Positions 24,483 through 37,350 of a stretch of 64,000 bases of DNA are shown here, in pieces; the stretch's first letter is position 1, and each line of letters begins with the position of its first letter. The stretch is from Quercus robur. Its lineage: Eukaryota; Streptophyta; Magnoliopsida; Fagales; Fagaceae. The DNA lies in NCBI RefSeq assembly GCF_932294415.1, contig NC_065539.1, positions 51,355,501 to 51,419,500 of the forward strand, written 5' to 3'. Position numbers and translations under genes: made by a program. The notes beneath the pieces are model-generated. The model worked only from the letters and a program-made list of their open reading frames with translations. It searched no databases and was not told the DNA's origin.

Positions 24483-27400
24483 TTTGTAATGGAGTTTATG
24501 AGCTGAGGAAAATTTGCGAGATTAGGTTTGTCTAGGGTTGAAGGGATTGTTTTGTTGGTTTCTTTTTGAGTGTTTACAATGGGTGTGTCGTGTGTGTGGA
24601 AATTTAGAATTTTAGTAGTGTAATGTTACTACTTGCCTACAAAAATCCTACAATAGTTGTATTGGATTAAAGTTTGGCTATTTTTTGTTTTCATTATATT
24701 TTTGGGTCTTTTTTTTTTTTTTTTTGTGGTTTGATAGAGTAATGATGTTCAGATTAAGTGGCCATGTGGAGAAGGCTGTACTTCTCTGATTTTTGGTTGG
24801 TTTTCTTTGCTCTTGATTCACTTTAAAAAAAGGCAATTTTCAAGGCATTGAAGGTATGCTTTGAATTTTTTTGCTTTCAGCTGAATAAAACTAGCTGTCA
24901 GTGTTGCCAATGAGCTCTACCTCAACTGGCACCTCCGCCCTTTATAAGTGCTAGGCGGAGAGTGAGGTCGTAGGTTCAAGACCCAATGGGTGCATGTGTA
25001 ACTTAAAAGTGTTTGATCTTAGTGTTTCCATTTGCCAAGTCATATTTTTCCATTCATTAGTTGATAGCAGTGACCGTTTTGACACATTTTTTAAAGGTTA
25101 AGGACTAAACTGAAACATTTGAAGGTTAGGAACAATTTTGAAACATGGGGCAAAGGTTAGCAAAGGTTAAAGACAAAAGGGGTAATTCAATCTAGCTTTA
25201 TTTATGATGTTACAGAATAGGGGAATCTGTTCTATATGTTTTTAAAGTTTATCTCATGTAGAGCTATGACCAGACATTTATTACACTTCTATTTGAAACT
25301 CTTTGTATGACATACGTCACATACCTCCATATGTTGGTAATAAGCAGTCATATGTTGGTAATAAGCAGTCAAAGGATTAAGTATTTCATATGACGTGTGG
25401 ATCTATCAACATGTTTTAAGCAAATTATGATTTTTGCAGTTTGTTGGGTTAGTCTATTCATGAATCATGATAGTAACAGAATATATGGTATATAGATTCT
25501 GGGTTTAATTTATCAATGGATGTGTTTAGTTTTTTTTTTTTGTTTGATAGGTGTGCTTAGTGAATCTTATTTACTATGCAATTAGTGTTTATATTTAAAT
25601 AATATGTTGATGTTGTTATTGAATAAGTCTTGCTTAAAGTCATATTGCTATGGAGCTTTTTGTGACCTGAAACCTAACAAATTGAATGTTTCTTTCATGT
25701 ATTTATACATATCTCACCAATGTTGACTCAGCCGTGCAATCTTTTTCCCTCTTGAGATTTGACTGAACTATTTTAGTATTTGCTGCTAACTGCCATGTGT
25801 GTCCCAGTATGATTAACTTGTCTTTCTGATTTTGTTTCTTACAATATCAACTTGATGTTATTATGCAGGAAGATCATGGTAGTCCTAAAGGGGATCTGTT
25901 AGACGACTTTGAGGATGCACTGTTGGAGCAACGTCCAAATTGCATGTCAGGTTTTGGATTGACTGCATTACGGGAAAATCGTTATCAGAGTCACATTCAG
26001 CATCGATTGACAGAGCTTGAAGGTTATTAATTTTATAAGGAACCTTCACCTTGTGTATCATATTTTTGGTGCATGATATTTAAATATCTTTGCATTCACT
26101 ATATTCTGATGGTCCTTTTTATCTTTTAAGTAGTAGAGCTGATAGATTATTTATTTTATTGATAATTTCATTCTTACGGCATTTGGCTGCTTTTAAATAT
26201 CAAAGATCTATGGAAGAATAGCCTTGGCAAGTTCCACTAGTTAATTAATTGGTTATCATTTATGGTTATTTTTATTTGCTGTCAACCATATTCTAGAGTA
26301 GATGTTGCAATGTAGGATATGGGTACAATAAGGATGTGGAGATTAGCTAGCTCTATGGTTGGTTCTTGTCTGGTGGAAAAAAAAATGTGGGGGGAACAGG
26401 GATACGTGATTGAAGTAAAGATGGTGGTGGTTGTTGGATTAAAATTTGGAGCTGCTGCTAGACCTTGTTGACATGGATTTACCACCTTTATATTTCATTT
26501 CTTGATCTACATGTAGTGTACTGATTGGAAAATGTCTGGAGGCTTTCTCTAAGGTATTGGTAGACTAAACTGCTTTGAGATCTCCTCCCCCCCTCTACCT
26601 CAAAGTGGTTCTTTTTTATCTTTTTACAAATTAATTGTTACTAATATCAAGTTTTTGATCTTTCAAAATGGATTACTTATGTAACCCTAGTCCACTGCCT
26701 ATGTACTTGTGGATCACTTTTGTTTAACTTTCATTGAAGAATTTTTACTTATTAAAAAAAAGGATTACTTATGCATTTATTTCTTGAACCAGTATTGCCT
26801 TCAAATAGAGGTGAGGACCTGCAGACAAAGTGCTTGCTTGAACTATATGGGCTAAAGGTAAACTTGATACCCTAAATTATAACAAATGCTTAAACATTGA
26901 ACGGAGGATGGCAGTTGTCAAATAAAGGTAAGGCTGCATTTGGTTATACTTCCTTGAAATGATTCTTTTTGAAGCAACTTGTTATGTTGGGTTACAAAGA
27001 TTGGTTCTTCAGAGAGAGGATCGGTTTTCCTTGGTCCTTACCCAAAAACAAAAGAAACTAATTCTGATTTCTGAGAGTTGTTTCATTGAGAAATTTGAGA
27101 ACTGTTGCCCATGAAGAAATAACCAAATGTGGCCTATGTTAATTAGTCAATGATTTTACAAATGCCAATTTCTATGTTGCTTATTGGATTTTATTTTAAA
27201 ATGGTGGTAAGGGAGTTCTCCTAGTGATGGTTATAGTTGAATGTGTTTTACTACTTGTTACTTCTGATGCTAAGAGATGTTCCTTGTTGGTGACTACCTT
27301 TTTCCCCGGCAGCTGGCAGAATTGCAAAGCAAGGTTCGATCTGAGGTGAGTTCAGAGTACTGGCTTCGTGTGAACTGTGCAGAACCTGACAAGCAATTAT

Positions 27401-28380
27401 TTGACTGGGGCATGATGCGACTGCGTCGTCCACTTTATGGTGTCGGAGATGCTTTTGCCATGGATGCTGACGACCAATTCAGGAAGAAACGGGATGCTGA
27501 GGTATTTTATTAGTTTATGGATTACTTGAAAAAAAGAAAAGAAAACAAAATGAATACTGTATAACAATGATAAAAGGTTAAAATTATTTATACCTGGTCA
27601 AGTTTTGGCCTGAGAAACTCTTAGAAAGGGCCACTTATCAGTGAGTCTTATCGTCATGTGTTTAAATTATAGTATGATTTTTATAAACGAGTTATATAGA
27701 TAAAAAGATCCAAATATGGATCATTGAAGTGTAGAGAAAGAGTACTCTGTACCTAGACACAGCTGATATGGTTAAAACCTTTGATGCAGAGATTGTCAAG
27801 GTTGGAAGAGGAGGAGAAGAATTATATTGAAACTAGAAAGAGAAAATTTTTTGCGGAAGTACTCAATGCAGTGCGCGAATTCCAATTGCAAATTCAAAAT
27901 TCTATGAAACGCCGGAGACAAAGGAATGATGGGATCATGGTATGCTATGTGTCTTTCCTCTATTTGTTCATTTTTACATTTTATGCCTACTTAAAATGGG
28001 ATATAGAGATGAAAACATTGTGGGAAAGGTCTGGGGAAATATTTTAAAAAGAGGGGTGGAAAAAAAGAGGAAAAAAGAAAACAAACAAATATGGTTAGTC
28101 GAAAGCAGGCTTCCCATTGGTCTCAGGAACTACTCCAGTGAGTTTACAATAATGCTTTATGACCCTAGCTATTTGACATGCAACTTTAAAACATCCTTTG
28201 TTGCTAGGGGTTTTGTCCTTGTTTCAGAAGACATTTCAGATTAAAATGAATGGTAATTCTAACCTTTATTTTTTGTTTTATACTTTGCAACCAGAGTATA
28301 ACTGAATTTTGTAATCCAATCCAGTTTGTAACAATGTCACAGCAGTTACTAGATAATCTATATATCAAGCTAATAAAGAG

Positions 28381-28437
<57 letters not shown>

Positions 28438-31400
28438 CAATTTTTTAATTATCTTTTAAACAATTTTTTGTTTTGTTTTACATCTTCTCTTGATGACGAA
28501 TGCTAGTAAGAAACAAGGTACTGCAATCTTCTGAGATTCGCTTCAGAAGGTGAAAGTTTTTTTAGAGATAGAGAGAAAATTATTGTTACTTTTTGCTGGC
28601 TGAGTAATCAGTTATCACTTAGAGCAAAGGTCATAAGCAAAAATGAAATGTATAATATTGCTATTATAGCATTTACTGAAAATACCACTGATAAGAATTT
28701 TGGCAGCAATGGCATCAAAGGCTAAGGCAACGTGCTACACGGGCAGAGAAATTGAGGTTCCAAGCCTTGAAGTCCGATGATCAAGAAGCATACATGAGAA
28801 TGGTAAAAGAGAGCAAAAATGAACGATTGACAATGCTGCTTGAAGAAACAAATAAACTTCTTGTAAATTTGGGAGCTGCTGTTAAACGTCAGAAAGACGC
28901 TAAACATTCAGATGACATAGAGGCCTTGAACGACTCAGAAGCTGATTTGCCTGAATTGGATGCTTCAAACAATGGAACTCCTCAAGATTTACTTCCTGAG
29001 GAAGAGATGGACATCATTGATTCTAATGGCAACAGTGAAACTAGTGATTTGCTTGAAGGTCAGAGGCAGTATCACTCAGCCATCCATTCAATTCAAGAAA
29101 AGGTAAAGGATAAAACCTAATTTTCTGCATCATATTACTTAGTGCAAAGCTATTTTAGTGCAAGGTTCTATGTTTGAAACCCCCTCTTTGCTCTATCAAA
29201 TGGATTTGCACTTTAATTGTTGGGCTAGTGCATAAAATATATAGACTGCCAAACATTCATGGGGAATGATAAATTAATTAGTGGTTGCAATCTGAATGTG
29301 CAATAAAGCCTTTATGTAATTTTAGACAAGATAACAACGCCATATGTTACTTGTGCAATGGTTTATATCACTCTTCTAGTGAGGAGTTTGAACTTTGAAA
29401 CTTCTTTGGCTGTTGCCACTTGGAAGTCTCCCAGACTCATCTACTCTCCCAAAATTTGGGAACCCTAATATTTTATGTTATCAAACTTGTATAATGTGGT
29501 ACAAATTAGAAAAATGCAACATGAAAATTAAAGACAAGAAATAAAGGATAGATAACCAAGGAGCCAACACCTAAACTTGCTTGGACTCAACATCAAGAAG
29601 GAGTAAACCTCTAGGGATCAATACCTAGGGTTGGTTGGAGTTAGCACCAGACAATTGGAACAATTTCAAGAAATTGCATTCATAATCAAAATAATCCTCC
29701 TCCATAGGAGTACATTATTGTCCTTATATAAACTACTAAACCCCATTTCTAACTAACATAGGAAAATCCAAATTCTAATTGACTTGGGAAATCCAAATTA
29801 TTCAATTACAAAAATACCTTTGAGTTTAAATAAAAATACTAATAAACCTAATTAAGTACTTAGACCTAAAATAAAATACAACTGACTTCAAAATTAAATA
29901 AGACTAAATTTAAATATATATCTCTTTGTGCCTCCTGCATCATTGTATGGTTAGTTTTGTATATTTTTTTTTATGATTTGTTGTTGTTGTTGTTGCGTGT
30001 GTGTGTTCTAAAATCTCTATAGATTTGATGGGTGGGGCATAGTTTTGAACAGATTCCAACATAGAGGGCCTAATAATCTCTGCTTGGAGCTGTTTTAAGT
30101 GTGGACTGCATGACGTACATTGCTTCAATCCCTTTTCTTTTCTTTCTGTGTATGGATGTATGTTTACTTACCGCAAAAAGTGTATGATTGTGTTGAACTC
30201 CTATAACTAAAGCATAAGTAACGGTCTTAAGATTGCTAAATGCTTGACAAGTGCTCCATTTTATATAAGAATGCTTGATGTTTCAAAAATAATGTATGCA
30301 AATTCCATGCAATTTTTTTTTTGTTGCTAATACTTGAAATCTCTGTTACAGTTTTTGGGGAAAAAAAAAACTGAAAACATCACTTATAATGGAATCAGTG
30401 AATCTAACTGAATTAAGTTGTACAGGTAACTGAGCAGCCAGCCATGCTTCAAGGTGGAGAGCTAAGACCATACCAGGTAGAGGGGCTTCAGTGGATGGTT
30501 TCATTGTTCAATAACAACTTAAATGGAATTTTAGCTGATGAGATGGGTCTGGGGAAGACAATACAAACCATTTCATTGATAGCATATCTCATGGAGAGCA
30601 AGGGTGTGGCTGGGCCCCACTTGATAGTGGCTCCAAAGGCTGTATTACCAAATTGGAGTTATGAATTCTCAATGTGGGCTCCTAGGTATGCAAAAAGAAT
30701 TCTTTGAAACCTACATCTGTGTGCGTGTGTGTGTGTTAGAGAGAGGTTACTTTGAAATCACTCTTCAATTTTCTTTCTGAACCAGTATTGCAGCTTTTCT
30801 TTATGATGGACGTCAAGAGGAGAGAAAGGCAATGAGGGAAAAGTTATCAGGGGAGGGCAAATTTAATGTGTTGATCACACACTACGATCTTATCATGAGA
30901 GATAAGGCATTTCTGAAGAAAATTCACTGGTACTACATGATTGTTGATGAAGGGCATCGGTTAAAGAATCATGAAAGCGTTCTTGCAAAGACTCTTGTCT
31001 CAGGGTATGTAACTGAGCTTCTTGTGATGTTTAATATGTATATGTTGTGTGAATTCTTCAAGAAAAAAAAAGGGTAAATGTAACTCATCCACCCAAACAG
31101 GGTTTAACTAGTGACTTCACCCTCCACTTATTGCTTATGGAGCCATTTGGCCAATTTTAACTTATATCTCTTATCCTAGTGTTATGGTTATGTGATGATG
31201 TTTATTAACTCTCGCAATTCATTAATATGGTGTGGAATTCACTTCTAATGTTATATAGATATTTACTTTGTAATTTTGATTTCTCTGAAACTAGAAAGAA
31301 CATTTGTGAGCCTAACCCAATAATTAAAATAAATAAATAAATGATCAAGTGCTCATATCAGCCATAATTGTCTTGAGTGGTAATTATTTGGAACCCTACC

Positions 31401-34400
31401 CAAAATGGGAATGATGGCATTGTTAGTTCTGATTTCTCACTATTCTTGAATGAAAGATCCACTTGTTCTGGTTTTAAATGTAGTCTTTTTGAGAAGTAAA
31501 ATGCATAGATGCATGGAGTCTCAAGAAATTTGCACTTGACAACAACAACAACAAAGTCTTAGTCCCGAAATTTGGGGTCGACATTTGAGATTTATAATAA
31601 TATTATAGTTTCTAAACTATACAATCCATCAAAAGTTGCTACTCTTAAGCTTTCACTCTTAGCTCTGGTGTTAACCTAGCTATGCTGTGTATAATTCTTG
31701 TGGAAATTGTTACGATAATCCTTTTGGTACCAGGATGATTATGACTGATTTTCTCATTTTATTTATTAGATATTTTGGATAAATGCTGCTGATTTTTTCG
31801 GGAGTTTTTGATAAAATTTAAAAATTGAGAATGCTTCTTTAAGTAAATTTCTTCGTGTAGCAGCTATCAGATACAACGGAGGCTTCTGTTAACGGGTACC
31901 CCAATACAGAATAGTTTGCAGGAATTGTGGGCCCTGCTTAATTTTCTTCTGCCGCACATTTTCAATTCAGTTCAGAATTTCGAGGAGTGGTTTAATGCAC
32001 CCTTTAAGGGTAAGGGTGATGTTTCTCTTACAGATGAAGAAGAGCTACTGATCATTCGTCGTCTGCATCAAGTCAGTATTGTCTCCTAATTTGTATATTA
32101 TTTTATTTTTTCTGGACATTCTTGTTAAAATACTTCTGTGATTCTTAGGTTATAAGACCTTTCATATTGAGGAGGAAAAAGGATGAGGTGGAGAAATACC
32201 TTCCTGGGAAATCCCAGGTCATTTTGAAATGCGATACGTCAGCTTGGCAGAAAGCATATTATCAACAAATTACAGATGTGGGCAGAGTTGGGCTAGATAA
32301 TGGTTTGTAGCTTCCAAACCTGCATGCAATGCATATGCATTTGAACATTCCATACTACATTTAATAACCCCCCCCCCCCCCCCCCCCCCCCCACCACACA
32401 CACACACACACACAAAACCAAAAAAAAACACTAATTGTTCCTCAAAATGCTTCTGATTTGGAGAAGTGCTAACTTGGGTGGGCATTTCAAAAAAAAATTT
32501 CTTGCTTCGTGTCATATTGTTGGGCCTCAATCTATTTTGTGATGTGCCAAAATATCGTTCTATTTGAAAAGTCAATAAAGATTGATAACTTTCTCAATTT
32601 ATCCTTTACTTTATTTGAAAAGTCAATACCCCATATAAATTAAGGAGGGTAGTTTGGAAAACTTATTCATTGTTCTCATTTGAAAGATGAGGTATTAAAT
32701 GATTTTCCGTTAAAAATGGGATATCTAAATTGGACAAAAATACGGAGGGGGTATTTCTTAGTTATTCCACCTTAGTATCTAGCCATATTTTATGCATTGT
32801 TAGAAGTCTAGGGCTATCATGCACACCTATGTTAGGTTTATTTTCTACAGTGACCAATTCAGCAAAAACGCTGAAGGTTTAATGTTATATCTCCCTCCCC
32901 AAGACCTTCCCTTTTGTAATCAACACCAAGTGTCCCCGCACACCCCCCCCGCGCACCCCCCCCCCCCCCCCCCCCCCCCCGCCTTTTTTAGTTTTAAACA
33001 TTTTGAGAACTGAAAATCGCTTCTACATTTTTGCTCCCAAAAGTAAATTTATTTTATTTTATTTTATTTTTCTCAAAATGCTAAATAAACAGTTACCACC
33101 TCATTTCACGAAGCAAACGGCAATTAATATTGCCGTCCCATGGATTAAAAGCTCATACTACAATTTTTTTAGAGAGAAACTGTGGGGTAGTTTTATATTC
33201 TTTTTGGTAACAGTGGATTTTTACTTTCATGTTTATTTATTCGTCTCTTTCATCTGAAGGTATAGTTTTAAATTTTAAACTCCGCAAAAGTCACCACCTG
33301 TTCACTAATATAGAAGATTTGCAGGTGCTGGGAAATCAAAGGGTCTACAGAACCTGACAATGCAGCTCAGGAAGTGTTGTAACCATCCATACCTTTTTGT
33401 TGCGGGAGATTATAATATGTGGCGCAAGGAGGAGATAGCCAGAGCATCTGGGAAATTTGAACTTCTTGATCGTTTACTGCCAAAACTTCACAGATCGGGG
33501 CATAGAGTTCTGCTTTTCTCACAAATGACTCGTCTCCTTGACATTTTAGAAATTTATCTGCAACTTCACAATTATAAGTATCTTAGACTGGATGGTAACA
33601 CCAAAACTGAGAGTAGAGGATCTCTAGTAGACCAATTCAATGCTCCAGGCTCTCCTTACTTCATGTTCCTCTTGAGCACTCGTGCTGGAGGTCTTGGATT
33701 GAACTTACAAACAGCAGATACTGTAATACTTTTTGACATTGACTGGAACCCTCAAATGGATCAACAGGCAGAAGATCGGGCCCATCGTATCGGACAGAAA
33801 AAGGAAGTTAGAGTATTTGTGTTAATTACTGTTGGATCAGTTGAAGAGGCAATCTTGGAGCGTGCAAAACAGAAGATGGGCATTGATGCCAAGGTGATCC
33901 AGGCAGGACTTTTCAATACAACTTCCACAGGTTTGTTGTACTTGAATTTCATGCAATGTCATAATATTGTCACTCCCTCCATCTCAAAAACTATATATGA
34001 AGTTAAGGGCATTTATTGAAGATTTCCCTACTATGCCTCTTCGTTTATACTCATGCCATTTTAGAATCAAGAAATATTTTGGAAAGATGAATAATATTTC
34101 ATATTGTGAACTTGCTTATAAAAAAATCCATTATTTTTTCCTGTTCACTTTTTCAGACTTTGGGCAGTAATATATCTTTATCATTCTGGGAGAAATTGGT
34201 GGGCATCACTGCCACAAAAGTTGCCACTTATGTCATGAATACCTTTTCTATATTCTGGTGAAAATTTTATGGGGTTAGGGTTTAAATGTCATTTATATAT
34301 GTGCCACTCCTTATCTTGTTAAGGACTGCAACAGCCAGATTTGTTGCATGCTTAATATAAATGTCTGCCCATTCTTTCTTACTGAAGATTGTGTTAACAT

Positions 34401-35125
34401 GGCACATCTTTCTGTATACAGCTCAGGACAGCAGGCAGATGTTAGAGCAAATCATGCGTAGAGGAACAAGTTCACTTGGGACAGATGTGCCAAGTGAGAG
34501 AGAAATCAACCGCCTCGCTGCCCGATCAGATGATGAATTCTGGCTTTTTGAGAAAATGGATGAGGAGAGAAGACAAAAGGAGAAATACAGATCTCGTCTT
34601 ATGGAAGAACACGAAGTACCTGAGTGGGCATATTCTGCACCTGAAATTAAGGAAGATGAGGCCCCAGGTGTTGATGGTAGTGGTGCCATGGGAAAGCGGA
34701 AAAGAAAGGAGGTGGTTTATGCTGATACTCTGAGTGATGTACAGTGGATGAAGGCTGTGGAAAATGGAGAAGACATGTTAAGGCTTTCTGGTAAAAGAAA
34801 GAGAAAAGATCATCTTGCAATCGAGGGCAATGCATCAACTAGAAATATTGGTGGTGCAGAGGAAAAGGTATTAGAGTTTGAGAATGAAAACATGCCTATG
34901 ACAAATGAAGATACCGTTGGTTTGGCCCCAACCCCAAAGAGACCAAAGTCTGAAGAGGAAAATACTGAGAAACATGAATATCAGGGTCCTGGAGGAAGTA
35001 ACTGGAATGGGCATTTGTTAACATGGAATACTCATAAGAAAAAGAGATCAAGCTTTGTTGTCCAGAGCACATTGTCTGATTCTAGAGGGCAGAATTCCAA
35101 TGGAAGAGGAAGTGGATGGACTTGA
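23872..35125 (+). CDS. CHR23: SWI/SNF chromatin-remodelling ATPase of the MINU (CHR12/CHR23) type
   Basis: Joined exons: 23872-24123, 25869-26022, 26793-26857, 27313-27501, 27790-27939, 28707-29102, 30426-30685, 30786-31004, 31864-32071, 32149-32302, 33325-33930, 34422-35125, giving 1118 residues, in the range of Arabidopsis CHR12/CHR23 (about 1060-1100). A QLQ-like N-terminal region (residues 85-160) is followed by a basic HSA region (about 205-330), then the two-lobed SNF2 ATPase: Walker A DEMGLGKT (440-447), Walker B DEGH (543-546), TGTPIQN, and a helicase C lobe ending [11 protein letters not shown]. The C terminus is charged and lacks the bromodomain of BRM. The protein should remodel nucleosomes in the nucleus; CHR12/CHR23 limit growth under stress and act in embryo development. 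Choice of CHR23 over CHR12 rests on synteny. Confidence 0.93.
24456..24481. repeat. GT microsatellite in SNF2 gene intron 1
   Basis: Thirteen or so GT units, next to a T-rich stretch. Confidence 0.85.
24906..25008 (+). repeat. SINE copy F, SNF2 gene intron 1
   Basis: One of the best preserved copies: GCCAATGAGCTCTACCTCAA, GTGAGGTCGTAGGTTCAAGA (B box), CCCAATGGGTGCATGTGTAA, then a short A tail. AGTGTT is found just before it and shortly after the tail, a weak target-duplication candidate. Confidence 0.82.
26670..26773 (+). mobile_element. 80-bp retroposed fragment with 12-bp target duplication, SNF2 gene intron 2
   Basis: GGATTACTTATG is repeated exactly at 26670-26681 and 26762-26773. The 80 bases between end TTTTTACTTATTAAAAAAA. 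A short insert with a terminal A run inside a direct repeat is the signature of a severely 5'-truncated LINE or similar retrotransposed transcript. The insert ends about 20 bases before the exon 3 acceptor. Confidence 0.7.
28383..28437. repeat. Compound CT/TA microsatellite in SNF2 gene intron 5
   Basis: A CT run leads directly into a TA run, the same order as in intron 1 of the SPOUT gene. Confidence 0.85.
31075..31155 (-). repeat. SINE copy G (partial), SNF2 gene intron 8
   Basis: Reverse-strand copy recognised by TGACTTCACCCTCCACTTAT (complement of the B-box flank) and GCCATTTGGCCAATTTT-like sequence at the head end. More diverged than the other copies. Confidence 0.55.
31539..31600 (-). 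mobile_element. RTE-type LINE or SINE 3' end fragment, SNF2 gene intron 8
   Basis: GACAACAACAACAACAAAG followed by TCTTAGTCCCGAAATTTGGG and GTCGACAT matches a conserved terminus I know from plant RTE-clade elements and their SINE partners. On the reverse strand it ends in a TTG-repeat tail instead of poly(A). The 5' limit is not resolved. Confidence 0.5.
32368..32414. repeat. C25 homopolymer followed by CA repeat, SNF2 gene intron 10
   Basis: 25 consecutive C (32368-32392), then ACCACACACA-type repeat. The template strand is correspondingly G25. Confidence 0.85.
32520..32757. mobile_element. Stowaway-like MITE remnant, SNF2 gene intron 10
   Basis: The right end reads GGACAAAAATACGGAGGGGG, complementary to the common CCCTCCGTNTTTTTGTCC terminus of Stowaway-type MITEs. 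The left end, near CTCAATCTATTTTGTGATGT, is only weakly matching. A second isolated terminus, CTCCCTCCATCTCAAAAA, lies at about 33973 in intron 11. Confidence 0.45.
32943..32980. repeat. Second C25 homopolymer, SNF2 gene intron 10
   Basis: C8, then GCGCA, then 25 consecutive C (32956-32980). It has the same length as the C run 588 bases upstream. Confidence 0.85.
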
Positions 35126-35521
35126 TTGAAATGACTAAAAAATAATTTCAAACATGGATATGCGATATTCAGATCAGTAGCTGGACCTCTTGTATTTTTA
35201 GCTGCCGGTGTTTTTATACACATGGCTCCAGCTTGGGCTACGATGTTTGGCTCAGTTACTGGAATTTTGGGGCAGCAAGCTTTAGATGATTATTTGAACT
35301 GGTGCGGTTATGGTCGCTCAGTTTCTAGTCACTGGTGTTCTTAGCATCTCACATAGTAGCAGTAATGTGAAGTTATCCCAATTAATGGAATGCACTTTTG
35401 GTTCTCTTTGGTCTGAACCAGTGTGTTGATAAAGTAGGATATTATTGGTAGCGAAGAGGTTGTAGTTGCTGTTAGTTAGGGCAAAAAGGAGAAGAAGAGA
35501 CCCGAGTGCTAGTTGCAAATC

Positions 35522-35527
35522 AATAAA
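35522..35527 (+). terminator. Candidate polyadenylation signal of the SNF2 gene
   Basis: AATAAA about 400 bases after the stop codon at 35123-35125. A plausible 3' UTR length for this gene. Confidence 0.4.
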
Positions 35528-35991
35528 CTAAAGCTGGACTCTTGTGCCTATTAAAATCTATTCAAGAATGGTCTGATAGTGATAGATGTGATAATTCAAA
35601 CATGTCTTCATAATTTTATTTTATTAATTAGAATTTTCAAAATTTTATGAGATGTGCATTATACGTAATTTAATTTTCTTTTATGCATTCAAGTCCCTGG
35701 ATTGCTAAGAAGCTCCTACACATAATTGAGAATGCCATGAGACTTTAATTTTTTTTTTTCTTAGCATTATATATTAATATGAGAATGTTTTAGAGGGAAA
35801 GATGAAAATCTTTTCTAAGATATGGTAGGCATTTCGTTAGCTCATTAGGGACGACAAAAATTCCACATCTCGCTTGACTTGACTTACTCTAAAGAGACGG
35901 ACCAATCTCGACTTAATCTAATGAGACAGACCAATCTCGCATGTTCAACCCTGAATTTGTATGTATACTTTTATTCAATATTTGTTTAACT

Positions 35992-36023
<32 letters not shown>

Positions 36024-37350
36024 ACTTAATTTCATTTATAATATATTTTTTTGTTACGTATTCTATAATATTTTCAAGAACAATCAAAACACTTGCTTTT
36101 ACTCTTTTTAACACTTTCATGAACATCTTTCATTTTCCCTTTTATCTCTATTATATTAACTAGTTGTAGATGTGTGCAATGCGTGGGAATATTTGACGAT
36201 TTTTTTTTTTTTTTTTGGTAAGTTTTTTCCCCTGCTTTTTTTCTTTCAGGTAAAGATAATGCAATTTACAATAAATTATTATATAAAATGAGATATTTTG
36301 TAAATAATGTAATTTGTTGTTTGAATTTGTTTCTAGTACTCCTTATAAATAATTCATCCTTGCATGTTTCGAATGAGAAAGCAGAAATAAGTAATTCTAT
36401 CATTTACATTAGAAATAAAAATACAAGACTTTAATAACACAAGAAAATTATAATTTTATCAAAAATCTACCAATATTGTTAATAAAACTGTCTTTTTAGA
36501 AAAACCTCTCATCCCAAAGTATCACAAAAATTAATCAAACTAGACTGAAACGCTATGTTAATATAGTTTAACAAGAACATAATAACAATAAATACTATGC
36601 TTCAACTACTATTAGATATATATGTCAAAACTGAGATGACAAACAGAAACTTCCAAACTTGTCAAACACTCAAACCCCAACCTACTCCACACAAGTTTAC
36701 ACTTTACCCCGCCTTGAAGAGGAGATGAGACGGAGATGGGCATCCTATTCCCATTAAACACATTCTCAGACTGTAATGCGTATGAAAGTTCCATTTAAAT
36801 ATAAAAGCAGTAAAAGGAACAAAAAAATTCGAACAGTGCGCTATGAGGGAAGAGTGGGGCATCTTCTCAAGTGAGCTTCACTTGGTATGATATGTGCACA
36901 CTAGCAATCGTAAAGTATAGCAAGCACATTTGAAGTACACGAATTTTAGAACCTCATAAAGCATATCACACCAGTAGAGCTGGATGCATAACAAAAAAAA
37001 AACTAAAAGGTCCAAAAGAAGAGAAAGATGTCAGGCAACTTGACCGTCAAGAATTGATCACAACAGAGAAAATGGTCTTAGGCTACAATTAGAGCAAGAT
37101 CCATTACAAGATATGCTATTGCATTAGATGACTAACCTATGCAGGTTTCCAAATAAGCAAATTTGATAGAGAAAAGACAGATACTAATCATGGCACCTAT
37201 CATCCTTCTGAAAAATTGCCACAGCCTGCTCATGCAGACTCTAGATTCAACAAAACAGGCAAACCCAAAATGTCCTGTCCTACAATTATTAATGTTCCAA
37301 TAGGCTACTCGTTCAGAAACCAAACGAAAACACCTTCCATAGGTGAACCT
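35528..37350. other. Convergent intergenic DNA between the SNF2 and RanGAP genes
   Basis: AT-rich, with a TA microsatellite at about 35996-36023. The right part (about 36600-37350) is less AT-rich and probably contains the RanGAP 3' UTR, read leftwards. No reading frame with a recognisable domain. Confidence 0.5.

Noticed and set aside
32270-32575. 101-codon reverse-strand frame with Gly run
   Set aside because: The glycine run is the C25 tract read backwards; it lies in the intron of the SNF2 gene.
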